Assembly: GCA_013329455.1 (NCBI GenBank)
Contig: DUKF01000269.1
Span: 1-10,795, forward strand
Origin: Methanotrichaceae archaeon
GTDB lineage: Archaea; Halobacteriota; Methanosarcinia; Methanotrichales; Methanotrichaceae
DNA length: 10,795 nucleotides
Direction: 5' to 3'
Numbering within the stretch: position 1 is the first letter of the stretch; each line of letters begins with the position of its first letter. This document shows positions 1-5,453 of the stretch, piece after piece. The position numbers were made by a program, and so were the translations under genes. The notes beneath the pieces were generated by a model. That model was not told where the DNA came from and ran no database searches. It worked only from the letters and a program-made list of their open reading frames with translations.

Positions 1-416
1 ATCGCCAAGCTGCTCTTACCGCATCCCGTAGGTCCGACCAGATGAACCGGATAACCGCTTTCTAGCCAAAGTTTTATTCTGAATACAAGTTTTTTGATTT
101 CAGACGCTTCCACAAAATTATCAACTTCTGGCACGAGGTAAGCTGCTTCAACAGTTTTACGCTCCGAATCGCCCTCGTAATTTACATTTGAAGAACGAGA
201 GATTTTCATATCACTGTGGTTATTAAGCGAATAACCATCAGCCCTTCGGTTCTCTACCTGTTCTGCAATCTTTTCGCTCATCGGTTGGTGGACAGACATA
301 CCTCTCACAGTTCTGGGGTGCGTAGCTATGTATCGAATTTTTATCATCTCCCTCACGATCGTAAAATTTATGATAGAGAACTTAGAAAAAAAGCTTCTAC
401 TATGGTTCTCATCCAT
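1..416 (-). CDS. gvpN: Gas vesicle protein GvpN, AAA+ ATPase (N-terminal part; runs off the left edge)
   Basis: GvpN is a MoxR-type AAA+ ATPase needed for normal gas vesicle growth. Only the N-terminal part is in the window. It contains the core segment YPVHLVGPTGCGKSSLA, whose GPTGCGKSS is the Walker A (P-loop) motif, preceded by the GvpN-like stretch VPEVDNFVEASEIKKLVF. It is the fourth gene of the minus-strand gas vesicle operon, and the order gvpA, gvpC, gvpN is the usual one. The start is uncertain. The frame is open back to an ATG at 414-416, which overlaps the end of the GvpC-like gene by 8 bases (ATGGATGA) and would suggest translational coupling. Internal ATGs at 297-299, 279-281 and 207-209 are alternatives, and none has a well-spaced Shine-Dalgarno site. 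The first 60 or so residues from ATG 416 match nothing I recognise, so a start at 281 or 209 is quite possible. The identity is well supported; the 5' boundary is not. Confidence 0.82.
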   Translation of the reverse strand, partial: MDENHSRSFFSKFSIINFTIVREMIKIRYIATHPRTVRGMSVHQPMSEKIAEQVENRRADGYSLNNHSDMKISRSSNVNYEGDSERKTVEAAYLVPEVDNFVEASEIKKLVFRIKLWLESGYPVHLVGPTGCGKSSLA

Positions 417-1275
417 AATAGAAATCTTTTACGTAGTCCTCCAAGTCCACCGCTATGAACCTACCGATCTCTGCCTCGAAATTTCCGATTTTTCTCTGCA
501 TACGACCGATGCCCTCTTGCCGCATATTCAATCCGGCCTTCTGGATCTCCAGCGCCTTCTTGCGCATCAATCGAGACTCATCGTCGATATCAGTCCGGAT
601 CCCCTTGGCACCGAGATCGAAGTTCATTATTGCCTTATGGTTCTCTTTCGCCTGTGCGTCTATCGCCTTTCGCATCTCGATAACGCCTTTCTGCATACGA
701 TCGATGCCCTCTCGTCGCATATTCAGTCCGGCCTTCTGGATCTCCAATGAATTCTTTAGTATCGACTGAGACTCATCGTCAATACCGATCTGGATCTCCT
801 TGACGCCAAGGTCGAAGTTCATAATGGACTTTTTGTTCTCTTCCGCTTGTGCGTCTATCGCATTTTGCATCTCGGCAACGTTCTTCTGCATATGATCGAT
901 ACCATCTTGCCGTATATTCAGTCCGGCCTTCTGGATCTCCAGGGTCATCTTGTGCATCGACCGAGATTTTGCCAGAACGCCCTTATCGCCCGTCTTTGGC
1001 ATTACTTTTGGTGCCTTCTCCTCTCTTCCTGTTGAACCCGTCTCGGGGATCGTTTCTTTTTGACTCGTCTCGGAGATCGTTCCTGTTGGACCCCACTCGA
1101 CTTTTGATTTCTCCTCAGCAACGGCTTCATCCGCCATCTTTCTGGCCTCGATTATGGCCTCGGAGAGCTGCGCTTTAGTCGACAGACCCACAGTAGCTAT
1201 CCCGAGGTCAATCGCCATTGCTTCGAGCTCTTTGCGTGTATACCTAGCAATGAGCTCATCAGGAAATTCTTCCAT
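409..1275 (-). CDS. GvpC-like repeat protein of the gas vesicle operon
   Basis: A predicted 288-residue hydrophilic protein. Residues 1-45 form a small helical module (DELIARYTRKELEAMAIDLG, then LSTKAQLSEAIIEA) that resembles Rho N-terminal or SAP/HeH-type domains. Residues 46-108 are a linker rich in E, K, T, P and G. Residues 112-288 contain two full 65-residue repeats and one partial 47-residue repeat, each beginning LEIQKAGLN and with strong helix or coiled-coil character. The gene lies between gvpA and gvpN, where gvpC sits in haloarchaea and cyanobacteria. GvpC is a repeat protein that coats and stiffens the vesicle wall. By position, repeats and helical content this is a candidate GvpC, but I do not see the cyanobacterial or haloarchaeal GvpC repeat consensus. 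The start is ATG 1275 because GGAGG (1281-1285) lies 5 nt upstream. A TTG at 1287 in the same frame includes that ribosome binding site and is rejected. Confidence 0.72.
   Translation of the reverse strand: MEEFPDELIARYTRKELEAMAIDLGIATVGLSTKAQLSEAIIEARKMADEAVAEEKSKVEWGPTGTISETSQKETIPETGSTGREEKAPKVMPKTGDKGVLAKSRSMHKMTLEIQKAGLNIRQDGIDHMQKNVAEMQNAIDAQAEENKKSIMNFDLGVKEIQIGIDDESQSILKNSLEIQKAGLNMRREGIDRMQKGVIEMRKAIDAQAKENHKAIMNFDLGAKGIRTDIDDESRLMRKKALEIQKAGLNMRQEGIGRMQRKIGNFEAEIGRFIAVDLEDYVKDFYYG
412..942 (-). repeat. 195-bp tandem in-frame repeats in the GvpC-like gene
   Basis: Three units sit head to tail with an exact period of 195 bp (65 codons): 942-748, 747-553 and a partial unit 552-412. 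The landmark attca(g/a)tccggccttctgg recurs at 526, 721 and 916 on the plus strand. Each unit encodes LEIQKAGLN...GID..Q; the two complete units also share AIDAQ, IMNFDLG and DIDDES or GIDDES. The units are similar but not identical, so they arose by duplication followed by divergence. The third unit stops matching after about 20 residues and ends in a different C-terminus (VDLEDYVKDFYYG). Confidence 0.9.
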
Positions 1276-1280
1276 ACTAT

Positions 1281-1285
1281 CCTCC
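1281..1285 (-). promoter_or_regulatory. Shine-Dalgarno site that fixes the GvpC-like start
   Basis: The minus strand reads TTTGGAGGATAGTATG. GGAGG is 5 nt before ATG 1275. This makes ATG 1275, not the in-frame TTG at 1287, the likely start. Confidence 0.8.
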
Positions 1286-1319
1286 AAAAATAAAATAATA
1301 GGTGCTGCTTGAGGCTTAC

Positions 1320-1550
1320 CTATGCCGGTATTTCAGGACCTATACCTATCGAAGCTTGTTCGATCTTTGCCATCTCTTCTGCGTAGTGGAGGTAGGTGTC
1401 CACCGCGGCAACTACGACTCTGGCCTCGACGGTGAGGATCTCAATGCCTACGAGAGAGACTCTCGCCCAAGCGTCTACAACAACGCCTTTGTCCAGTATC
1501 CTGTCAAGAACTTCTGCCAGGCTGGAGACGTCCGGGTTTTGTGATGCCAT
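1320..1550 (-). CDS. gvpA: Gas vesicle structural protein GvpA, copy 2
   Basis: GvpA is the small hydrophobic protein that assembles into the ribs of the gas vesicle shell. This 76-residue protein carries the highly conserved core [20 protein letters not shown] and the following [20 protein letters not shown], then [14 protein letters not shown]. The length is typical of the family (about 70-76). The start ATG (1548-1550) is preceded by GAGGTGA (1557-1563 on the opposite strand), close to a full match to the archaeal anti-Shine-Dalgarno. It is the second gene of the operon, 17 bp after gvpA1 and 44 bp before the GvpC-like start. It differs from copy 1 by V to I in EILTVEAR and by a few C-terminal residues ([10 protein letters not shown] here). 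Confidence 0.97.
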   Translation of the reverse strand: MASQNPDVSSLAEVLDRILDKGVVVDAWARVSLVGIEILTVEARVVVAAVDTYLHYAEEMAKIEQASIGIGPEIPA

Positions 1551-1567
1551 TTTGCTTCACCTCTCTT

Positions 1568-1798
1568 TTATGCGGTTATCTCAGGGGCTACACCCATCGA
1601 TGCCTGTTCGATCTTTGCCATCTCCTCTGCGTAGTGGAGGTAAGTGTCCACCGCGGCAACTACGACTCTGGCCTCGATGGTCAGGATCTCAATGCCTACG
1701 AGAGAGACTCTCGCCCAAGCGTCTACAACTACGCCTTTGTCCAGTATCCTGTCAAGAACTTCTGCCAGGCTGGAAACGTCCGGATTTTGTGATGCCAT
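1568..1798 (-). CDS. gvpA: Gas vesicle structural protein GvpA, copy 1 (first gene of the operon)
   Basis: A 76-residue GvpA with the same core as copy 2 and a slightly different end ([10 protein letters not shown]). It is the first recognisable gene of the minus-strand gas vesicle operon. The ATG (1796-1798) follows GAGGTGA (1805-1811) at 6 nt spacing. Upstream lies a 515-bp non-coding divergent region toward the PadR-type regulator. Over the first 56 codons it differs from copy 2 at six bases by my reading, and only one changes an amino acid, which points to recent duplication or gene conversion under purifying selection. As promoter-proximal copy it is likely the more strongly expressed, by inference from position only. 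Confidence 0.97.
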   Translation of the reverse strand: MASQNPDVSSLAEVLDRILDKGVVVDAWARVSLVGIEILTIEARVVVAAVDTYLHYAEEMAKIEQASMGVAPEITA

Positions 1799-2041
1799 TT
1801 TGTTTCACCTCTTGAGAATCTTCCTGCCAAAAGTAAGGAAGACGAGCGTGCCGTAGGGTGGGTAGATGGGATGTTGATACGAGCCTGATTAGAGGGCCCA
1901 ATCAGTCGATCTCACCTTGCCCTATGGACGACATATGCAGAAGATGTACGTCACGCCGTATCAGCATCAATTATGATGCGGCTATTATTCCGTATCATTA
2001 CTCTGTATCTTGCGTCCGTATACCAAAAAACGATAATGTAG

Positions 2042-2056
2042 TTTATAGGTTTCCAT
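2042..2056 (-). promoter_or_regulatory. Weak candidate TATA/BRE element for the gas vesicle operon
   Basis: On the minus strand, GGAAACCTATAAAC resembles an archaeal purine-rich BRE followed by a TATA box. It would start transcription near 2,015-2,020 and give a leader of about 220 nt to gvpA1, which is long. No better TATA-like element is visible closer to gvpA1, so this is tentative. Confidence 0.25.
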
Positions 2057-2166
2057 CTTTCAAACATAATGTCTCAAGTTGTTTCTGATTTTGTTTTGAA
2101 TTTCGAAACAAAGTAAAAGATAAATGGTAACGGAAGCTACATCAGTCCCAAACGATTAATGTGATT

Positions 2167-2211
2167 GTAAATAATTTACGATATATTACGAAATTATGTA
2201 ATATATATTAC
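2167..2211. promoter_or_regulatory. Array of AT-rich inverted repeats (candidate operator)
   Basis: Several dyads built from a GTAAW-AT half-site are packed into 45 bp. GTAAAT-A-ATTTAC spans 2167-2179. ATATATTAC (2181-2189) pairs with GTAATATAT (2198-2206) across 8 bp. GTAATATATATTAC (2198-2211) is a perfect 14-bp palindrome that shares the same half-site. The array lies between the divergent gvpA1 and PadR-type genes, about 50 bp upstream of the latter's TATA-like box. Palindromic AT-rich operators suit dimeric winged-helix regulators, so this is a plausible binding site, but the low complexity of the region means chance must be considered. Confidence 0.5.
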
Positions 2212-2259
2212 TAAAATATTAGATATTAACACATATTTAATAGATATAAACATACTGTG

Positions 2260-2267
2260 TATATAAA
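2260..2267 (+). promoter_or_regulatory. TATA-like box of the PadR-type gene
   Basis: TATATAAA lies 47 bp before ATG 2314. Initiation about 25 nt downstream would fall near 2,290, giving a leader of roughly 20-25 nt that still contains the Shine-Dalgarno GGTGAT at 2302-2307. Confidence 0.55.
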
Positions 2268-2291
2268 AAAGGATTTAAATATCTTGTGTTC

Positions 2292-2303
2292 CCAACATGT
2301 TGG
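2292..2303. promoter_or_regulatory. 12-bp perfect palindrome at the expected transcription start of the PadR-type gene
   Basis: CCAACATGTTGG is a perfect dyad that overlaps the start of the Shine-Dalgarno GGTGAT. Its ACATGT centre recalls the ATGT/ACAT half-sites known for PadR-family operators. Binding here could block transcription start or translation, so an autoregulatory site is plausible but unproven. Confidence 0.4.
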
Positions 2304-2313
2304 TGATTAAAAA

Positions 2314-2718
2314 ATGACCCATTCCGGCGGTGTGATAAATGACAACGTACATGAACAGGAAACGAAGCAGGGGCTGTATTTCGAGTATTATACTGAGAGA
2401 ATCATTAAAACTAATTTGGAGATAATTATTCTCTCTATGTTAAGGAGAAACCCCATGTGTGGTTATGACCTAATAAAAATTATATTTACTAAATATAATG
2501 TTTTTCTTAGCCAAGGCACTGTTTATCCGCTACTATATTCATTAAAAAATGAAGGAATACTCCAAGCGGAATTTAATCCCGGTAACATGAGATCGAAGAT
2601 ATACTCCATCACAAAAGAGGGTGAAACGGTCGTGGAAGATCGTTTAAACGAATTCATTCGAGCAGAGGAGTATATACTCAATTCGATTATTCTGTCCAAT
2701 ACCCAAAATGAGATCTAA
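2314..2718 (+). CDS. PadR-family winged-helix transcriptional regulator
   Basis: A 134-residue DNA-binding regulator. Residues about 35-105 form the PadR winged helix: LEIIILSMLRRNPMCGYDLI (helices 1-2), SQGTVYPLLYSLKNEGIL (residues 66-83, the recognition helix, with the typical TVYPLL core), then a wing ending in RSKIYSITKEGE. After the wing there is a short helix (VEDRLNEFIRAEEYILNSI) suited to dimerisation. The first 30 residues are an extension without a recognised motif. ATG 2314 is chosen because GGTGAT lies 6 nt upstream. The gene is AT-rich compared with serA or catalase. It is divergent from the gas vesicle operon across a dyad-rich spacer, so it may control that operon and itself. 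The ligand and target are inferences; the family call is well supported. Confidence 0.85.
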   Translation: MTHSGGVINDNVHEQETKQGLYFEYYTERIIKTNLEIIILSMLRRNPMCGYDLIKIIFTKYNVFLSQGTVYPLLYSLKNEGILQAEFNPGNMRSKIYSITKEGETVVEDRLNEFIRAEEYILNSIILSNTQNEI

Positions 2719-2743
2719 TCAGTTTATTCTGCAATAATGAGAA

Positions 2744-3022
2744 TCAATCGGCGGTGTATGAATATAAAAAAAATATATTTATATTTATTGAATACCCCCT
2801 CAGCTCTGCTGCGGGGATGGGAGGAATGACCGTCTTAACGATTGTCTCTATCCTTATATTGAATGTATCGCCGTCAATAACGCTTGTTACAGTCTTATTG
2901 ACGTCGTGGAGGGGGACGCTAAGAGCAGAATTGGCGGAAAAAACGATACTATTAGAAGTATCAAGATGCTTATCGATCTCACTATACAATACCTCCAGTT
3001 GATACGCATTTTTTTGATTCAT
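2744..3022 (-). pseudogene. Probable truncated staphylococcal-nuclease-like (SNase) gene remnant
   Basis: The minus frame (92 codons) contains NKTVTSVIDGDTFNI, matching the opening beta-strands of SNase/thermonuclease domains (V..VIDGDTF.I), and then PPIPAAELRGYS, which resembles the following [LA]-D-I-D-A-P-E-L-x-x-Y segment with key residues changed. After this the frame turns into an AT-rich tail (about 2,744-2,790) and stops. The rest of the domain, including the later catalytic Arg and Glu, is missing, and only 25 bp remain before the PadR-type gene. No signal peptide or good ribosome binding site is seen at ATG 3020-3022. The best reading is a decayed, 3'-truncated nuclease gene. It could instead be a short expressed protein of unknown role, or a chance resemblance. 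Confidence 0.4.
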
Positions 3023-3144
3023 GGGGAAATGTTTGTATGATCACAAATTCGTTGCAGTCTTTGGACATCCACGATCACGACCAACATCCCCGTCGAAAGG
3101 GTAAAATGCCTGTACATCTTTGCACGTCAATGGAGGAGAATGTC
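3023..3144 (+). other. Leader region of serA
   Basis: The serA frame is open from an ATG at 3037, but those 36 extra residues do not resemble any D-3-phosphoglycerate dehydrogenase N-terminus. They are treated as leader. No clear TATA box is visible. GGAGGAG at 3132-3138 is the ribosome binding site that sets the start at 3145. Confidence 0.55.
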
Positions 3145-4716
3145 ATGAAAGTCCTTGTCAGCGACCCTCTATCAGAAGAGGGCGTACGAAAGCTGGAGAC
3201 AGAGGCTGAGGTTGACGTGATGACCAACCTCTCCCCGGAAGAGCTCATCGAGAAGATCAAAGATTACGACGCCCTTGCCATCAGGAGCGGGACCAAGGTG
3301 ACTGCCGAGGTTATCGCGGCTGCAGACAAGCTGAAGGTCATAGGGAGGGCGGGCGTTGGCGTCGACAACATCGACATTGATGCCGCCACCAAGAAAGGCA
3401 TAATCGTCGTCAACACCCCTGGCGGAAATACGATCTCTGCGGCAGAGCACACCATCGCCATGATGCTCTCCCTTGCAAGAAACATTCCCCAGGCAAATAA
3501 CTCCCTCAAGTCCGGTGAATGGAACAGGAAGAAGTACACCGGTGTCGAGGTCTACAACAAGATCTTCGGCATTGTGGGCCTTGGCAGGATCGGGGCCGAG
3601 ATTGCCACCAGGATGAAATCCTTCGGAATGCACATCCTCGCCTACGACCCCTTCGTAACCGAGGAGAGGGCAGCAGATCTTGGAATCAAGCTTGCACCCC
3701 TCGGTGAGATCTTCAAAGAGAGCGACTTCATCACCGTCCACACGCCTCTGACAAAAGAGACCCGAAACCTGATCGACGAGGAAGAGTTCAATATCATGAA
3801 ACCGGGCGTCCGGCTGATAAACTGCGCCCGCGGCGGGATCATCAACGAAGAGGCCCTCGCCAAGGCAGTGGCCGAGGGAAGGGTCGCAGGAGCCGCTGTC
3901 GACGTCTTCACCAAAGAGCCGCCAACCGACAACCCTCTGCTCGAGCAGAACGGCATAATCGTAACGCCTCACCTTGGAGCCTCCACCGCTGAGGCCCAGG
4001 TGAACGTGGCAGTGGCTGTGGCAGACCAGATCCTGGCCGTGGCGAGAGGAGAACTCCCCCCCAACGCCTTGAACATGCCCGCAATATCTTCCGAGACGAT
4101 GGCGGTTATGAGCCCCTACATGGACCTGGTGGAGAAGATGGGACGCCTGGCGGCCCAGCTCGGCGAAGACGGGTACGACAAGCTGGAGATAGTCTACGGC
4201 GGCACCGTCTCCGAGAAGGACACAAAGCCCGTCACCATCTCGGCAGTCAAGGGCTTTTTAGAGGCGATCGGCCACAGCGCCAACTTTGTAAACTCTCTGG
4301 TGAACCTGAAAGAATGCGGGATCGCTCTCACCGAGAGCAAAACCGAGTCCACAAACGGTTACAGCAACCTCGTCACCCTGACCCTCCAGGGATCGAAGGG
4401 CTCAGTATCTGTCTACGGCACAGTCTATGGCAAGAAGGAGGGCAGGATCGTCCAGATCAACGACTATCGGGTCTACGTCCCCACCGAGGGATGCATGATC
4501 ATGGCCACTCACGAGGATCGGCCGAACATCATCGGACCTTGCTGCGTCGTTCTGGGCAAGGAACAGATCAACATCGGCGGAATGCACGTCGGCAGGAAGC
4601 CCTCGGGCGGGGAGCAGATCATGGTTCTGAACGTCGACCACCCGGTCTCTGACGAGACCCTCAAGAAGCTGACCGAGGTTCCTGGAGTCAGCAAGGCCGT
4701 TTTGATAAAGCTATAA
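3145..4716 (+). CDS. serA: D-3-phosphoglycerate dehydrogenase
   Basis: Oxidises 3-phosphoglycerate to 3-phosphohydroxypyruvate with NAD+, the first step of the phosphorylated serine pathway, in the cytoplasm. The 523-residue protein is of the long archaeal/bacterial type. The catalytic and NAD-binding part covers about residues 1-310: substrate-binding GRAGVGVDNID (68-78), Rossmann GLGRIG (145-150), NCARGGIINEEAL with catalytic Arg229, the AVDVFTKEPP segment with Glu258, and VTPHLGAS with His276. An intervening allosteric substrate-binding domain (about 315-440) and a C-terminal ACT domain (about 451-523, MIMATHEDRPNIIGP through the final VPGVSKAVLIKL) follow; ACT domains usually mediate serine feedback. 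The start is ATG 3145 because GGAGG at 3132-3136 lies 8 nt upstream and MKVLVSDPLSEEG matches the family N-terminus; ATGs at 3037 and 3130 are rejected. The gene converges on mfnB with only 8 bp between stop codons. Confidence 0.97.
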   Translation: MKVLVSDPLSEEGVRKLETEAEVDVMTNLSPEELIEKIKDYDALAIRSGTKVTAEVIAAADKLKVIGRAGVGVDNIDIDAATKKGIIVVNTPGGNTISAAEHTIAMMLSLARNIPQANNSLKSGEWNRKKYTGVEVYNKIFGIVGLGRIGAEIATRMKSFGMHILAYDPFVTEERAADLGIKLAPLGEIFKESDFITVHTPLTKETRNLIDEEEFNIMKPGVRLINCARGGIINEEALAKAVAEGRVAGAAVDVFTKEPPTDNPLLEQNGIIVTPHLGASTAEAQVNVAVAVADQILAVARGELPPNALNMPAISSETMAVMSPYMDLVEKMGRLAAQLGEDGYDKLEIVYGGTVSEKDTKPVTISAVKGFLEAIGHSANFVNSLVNLKECGIALTESKTESTNGYSNLVTLTLQGSKGSVSVYGTVYGKKEGRIVQINDYRVYVPTEGCMIMATHEDRPNIIGPCCVVLGKEQINIGGMHVGRKPSGGEQIMVLNVDHPVSDETLKKLTEVPGVSKAVLIKL

Positions 4717-4724
4717 AATGAGTT

Positions 4725-5426
4725 TCAGGAGAGGTCGGCCCTCATCTGTCTGACCAGCTCCTCCTTTATCTGGCTGTTGCGGTCGCCGCCGCAGACCGCC
4801 CCCCGGACCCCGATTATGTCTGGACTGACCCGTTTCAAAAGTTCCAGGTCCTGGAACTTTATGGTGCCCGCGATGGCCACATCCATCCCCAGGTCGTGAC
4901 CTGCCGATATGAACTCGCCGATCTGGGCTTCGCTCATGAACTCGAAGGTCGTCTTCCCGTCCTTGATGGCGGTGTCGACCATCACGACGTCGGCTCCGCA
5001 ATCTGAGGCGACCTCGGGCAAGTCCATCGGCGCGATCGACCCGACTCTGGAGTAGTCTGAGTAGGCCGCAGCTACCAGTTTCTTGTTTTCGTCGAACTCC
5101 TTGACCGACTTCACTATGTGGCTGAGCATGTCCCTCGCCTGGTCCTGGTTCTCGATTTTGAGGAGCCCCACCTTGATGTAATCGGCCCCGGAGAAGGCAG
5201 CGCCCAGAGCCGCAAGGCTTGCGGTTCCTGGTTTGTAGTCGAAGTCGCCGATGGTGGCGCTGACGGGCAAATTTCCGCCCGCAACCTCTGCAACGGACCT
5301 TATGACCCAGGGAAAGTTCGCTCCGAGAGATCCCTCTTTGGGGTTTTTCACGTCCAGGATGTCCGCGCCTCCTGCCATCGCCGCCTTCGCCTCAACGGTG
5401 TTTATCGGACTGACCAACAACCTCAT
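4725..5426 (-). CDS. mfnB: (5-formylfuran-3-yl)methyl phosphate synthase (methanofuran biosynthesis)
   Basis: MfnB condenses two glyceraldehyde-3-phosphate molecules to 4-(hydroxymethyl)-2-furaldehyde phosphate, the precursor of the furan ring of methanofuran, the first C1 carrier of methanogenesis. The 233-residue protein is full length for the family (formerly DUF556/UPF0264) and has the expected TIM-barrel pattern: MRLLVSPINT.EA at the N-terminus, GGADILDVKNPKEGSLGA with Asp25 and Lys27 (the Schiff-base lysine of the Methanocaldococcus enzyme), ADYIKVGL with Lys85, MVDTAIKDGKT with Asp151 and Lys155, and GVRGAVCGG.R near the C-terminus. These residue numbers agree with those I recall for MJ1099. 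ATG 5426 has GAGGAT at 5435-5440 upstream, 8 nt away. The gene is divergent from a HisA-like gene across 27 bp and convergent with serA. Confidence 0.95.
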   Translation of the reverse strand: MRLLVSPINTVEAKAAMAGGADILDVKNPKEGSLGANFPWVIRSVAEVAGGNLPVSATIGDFDYKPGTASLAALGAAFSGADYIKVGLLKIENQDQARDMLSHIVKSVKEFDENKKLVAAAYSDYSRVGSIAPMDLPEVASDCGADVVMVDTAIKDGKTTFEFMSEAQIGEFISAGHDLGMDVAIAGTIKFQDLELLKRVSPDIIGVRGAVCGGDRNSQIKEELVRQMRADLS

Positions 5427-5453
5427 AATGTCCCATCCTCTTTTTGTAAAGTC
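5427..5453. promoter_or_regulatory. 27-bp divergent spacer between mfnB and the HisA-like gene
   Basis: The two start codons are only 27 bp apart. The spacer holds the mfnB Shine-Dalgarno (5435-5440, minus) and the A/T-rich TTTACAAA (minus strand, about 5443-5450), which could act as a TATA box for a very short mfnB leader. No ribosome binding site precedes the plus-strand gene, so a leaderless or near-leaderless transcript is likely for it. Core promoters must overlap or lie inside the opposite gene. Confidence 0.45.

Larger units (their letters stand above)
1320..1811 (-). repeat. Tandem duplication containing gvpA1 and gvpA2
   Basis: Two copies of a unit with 248-bp offset, each made of the Shine-Dalgarno GAGGTGA, a short A-rich spacer and the whole gvpA gene. 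The 168 bases at the 5' coding end differ at six positions. Divergence is concentrated in the last 12 codons and the intergenic tails. Confidence 0.9.
1799..2313. other. Divergent intergenic region between gvpA1 and the PadR-type gene
   Basis: A 515-bp stretch with no convincing gene. The 76-codon plus frame at 1858-2088 has no recognisable motif or ribosome binding site. The half next to gvpA1 has mixed composition. It contains small dyads (CTGATT 1885-1890 with AATCAG 1900-1905; GCATCA 1964-1969 with TGATGC 1974-1979) and a direct repeat CCGTATCA at 1956-1963 and 1990-1997. The half next to the regulator is very AT-rich and contains the inverted-repeat array and TATA-like box listed separately. 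Both operons probably draw their control from here. Confidence 0.6.

Noticed and set aside
412..942. CRISPR array as explanation of the regular repeats
   Set aside because: The 195-bp units are coding and in frame throughout, with no short repeat-spacer pattern.
328..1178. Plus-strand frames across the GvpC-like repeats
   Set aside because: They are reverse-strand shadows of the repeat gene and repeat with the same 195-bp period.
1302..1815. Plus-strand frames over the two gvpA genes
   Set aside because: The minus-strand gvpA genes are unmistakable and have good Shine-Dalgarno sites; the plus frames only mirror the duplication.
1885..1905. CTGATT/AATCAG hairpin as a terminator
   Set aside because: The stem is only 6 bp, no T-run follows, and it lies upstream of the gvp genes where no transcript is expected to end.
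1858..2088. 76-codon plus-strand frame in the gvpA-padR spacer
   Set aside because: No ribosome binding site, no motif, and it overlaps a region with dyads and a possible promoter; it looks like chance.
2754..3002. 82-codon plus-strand frame with hydrophobic stretch
   Set aside because: It is antisense to the frame with SNase similarity, has no ribosome binding site, and shows no family motif.
3172..3972. 266-codon minus frame inside serA
   Set aside because: Antisense to highly conserved serA; no motif or ribosome binding site.
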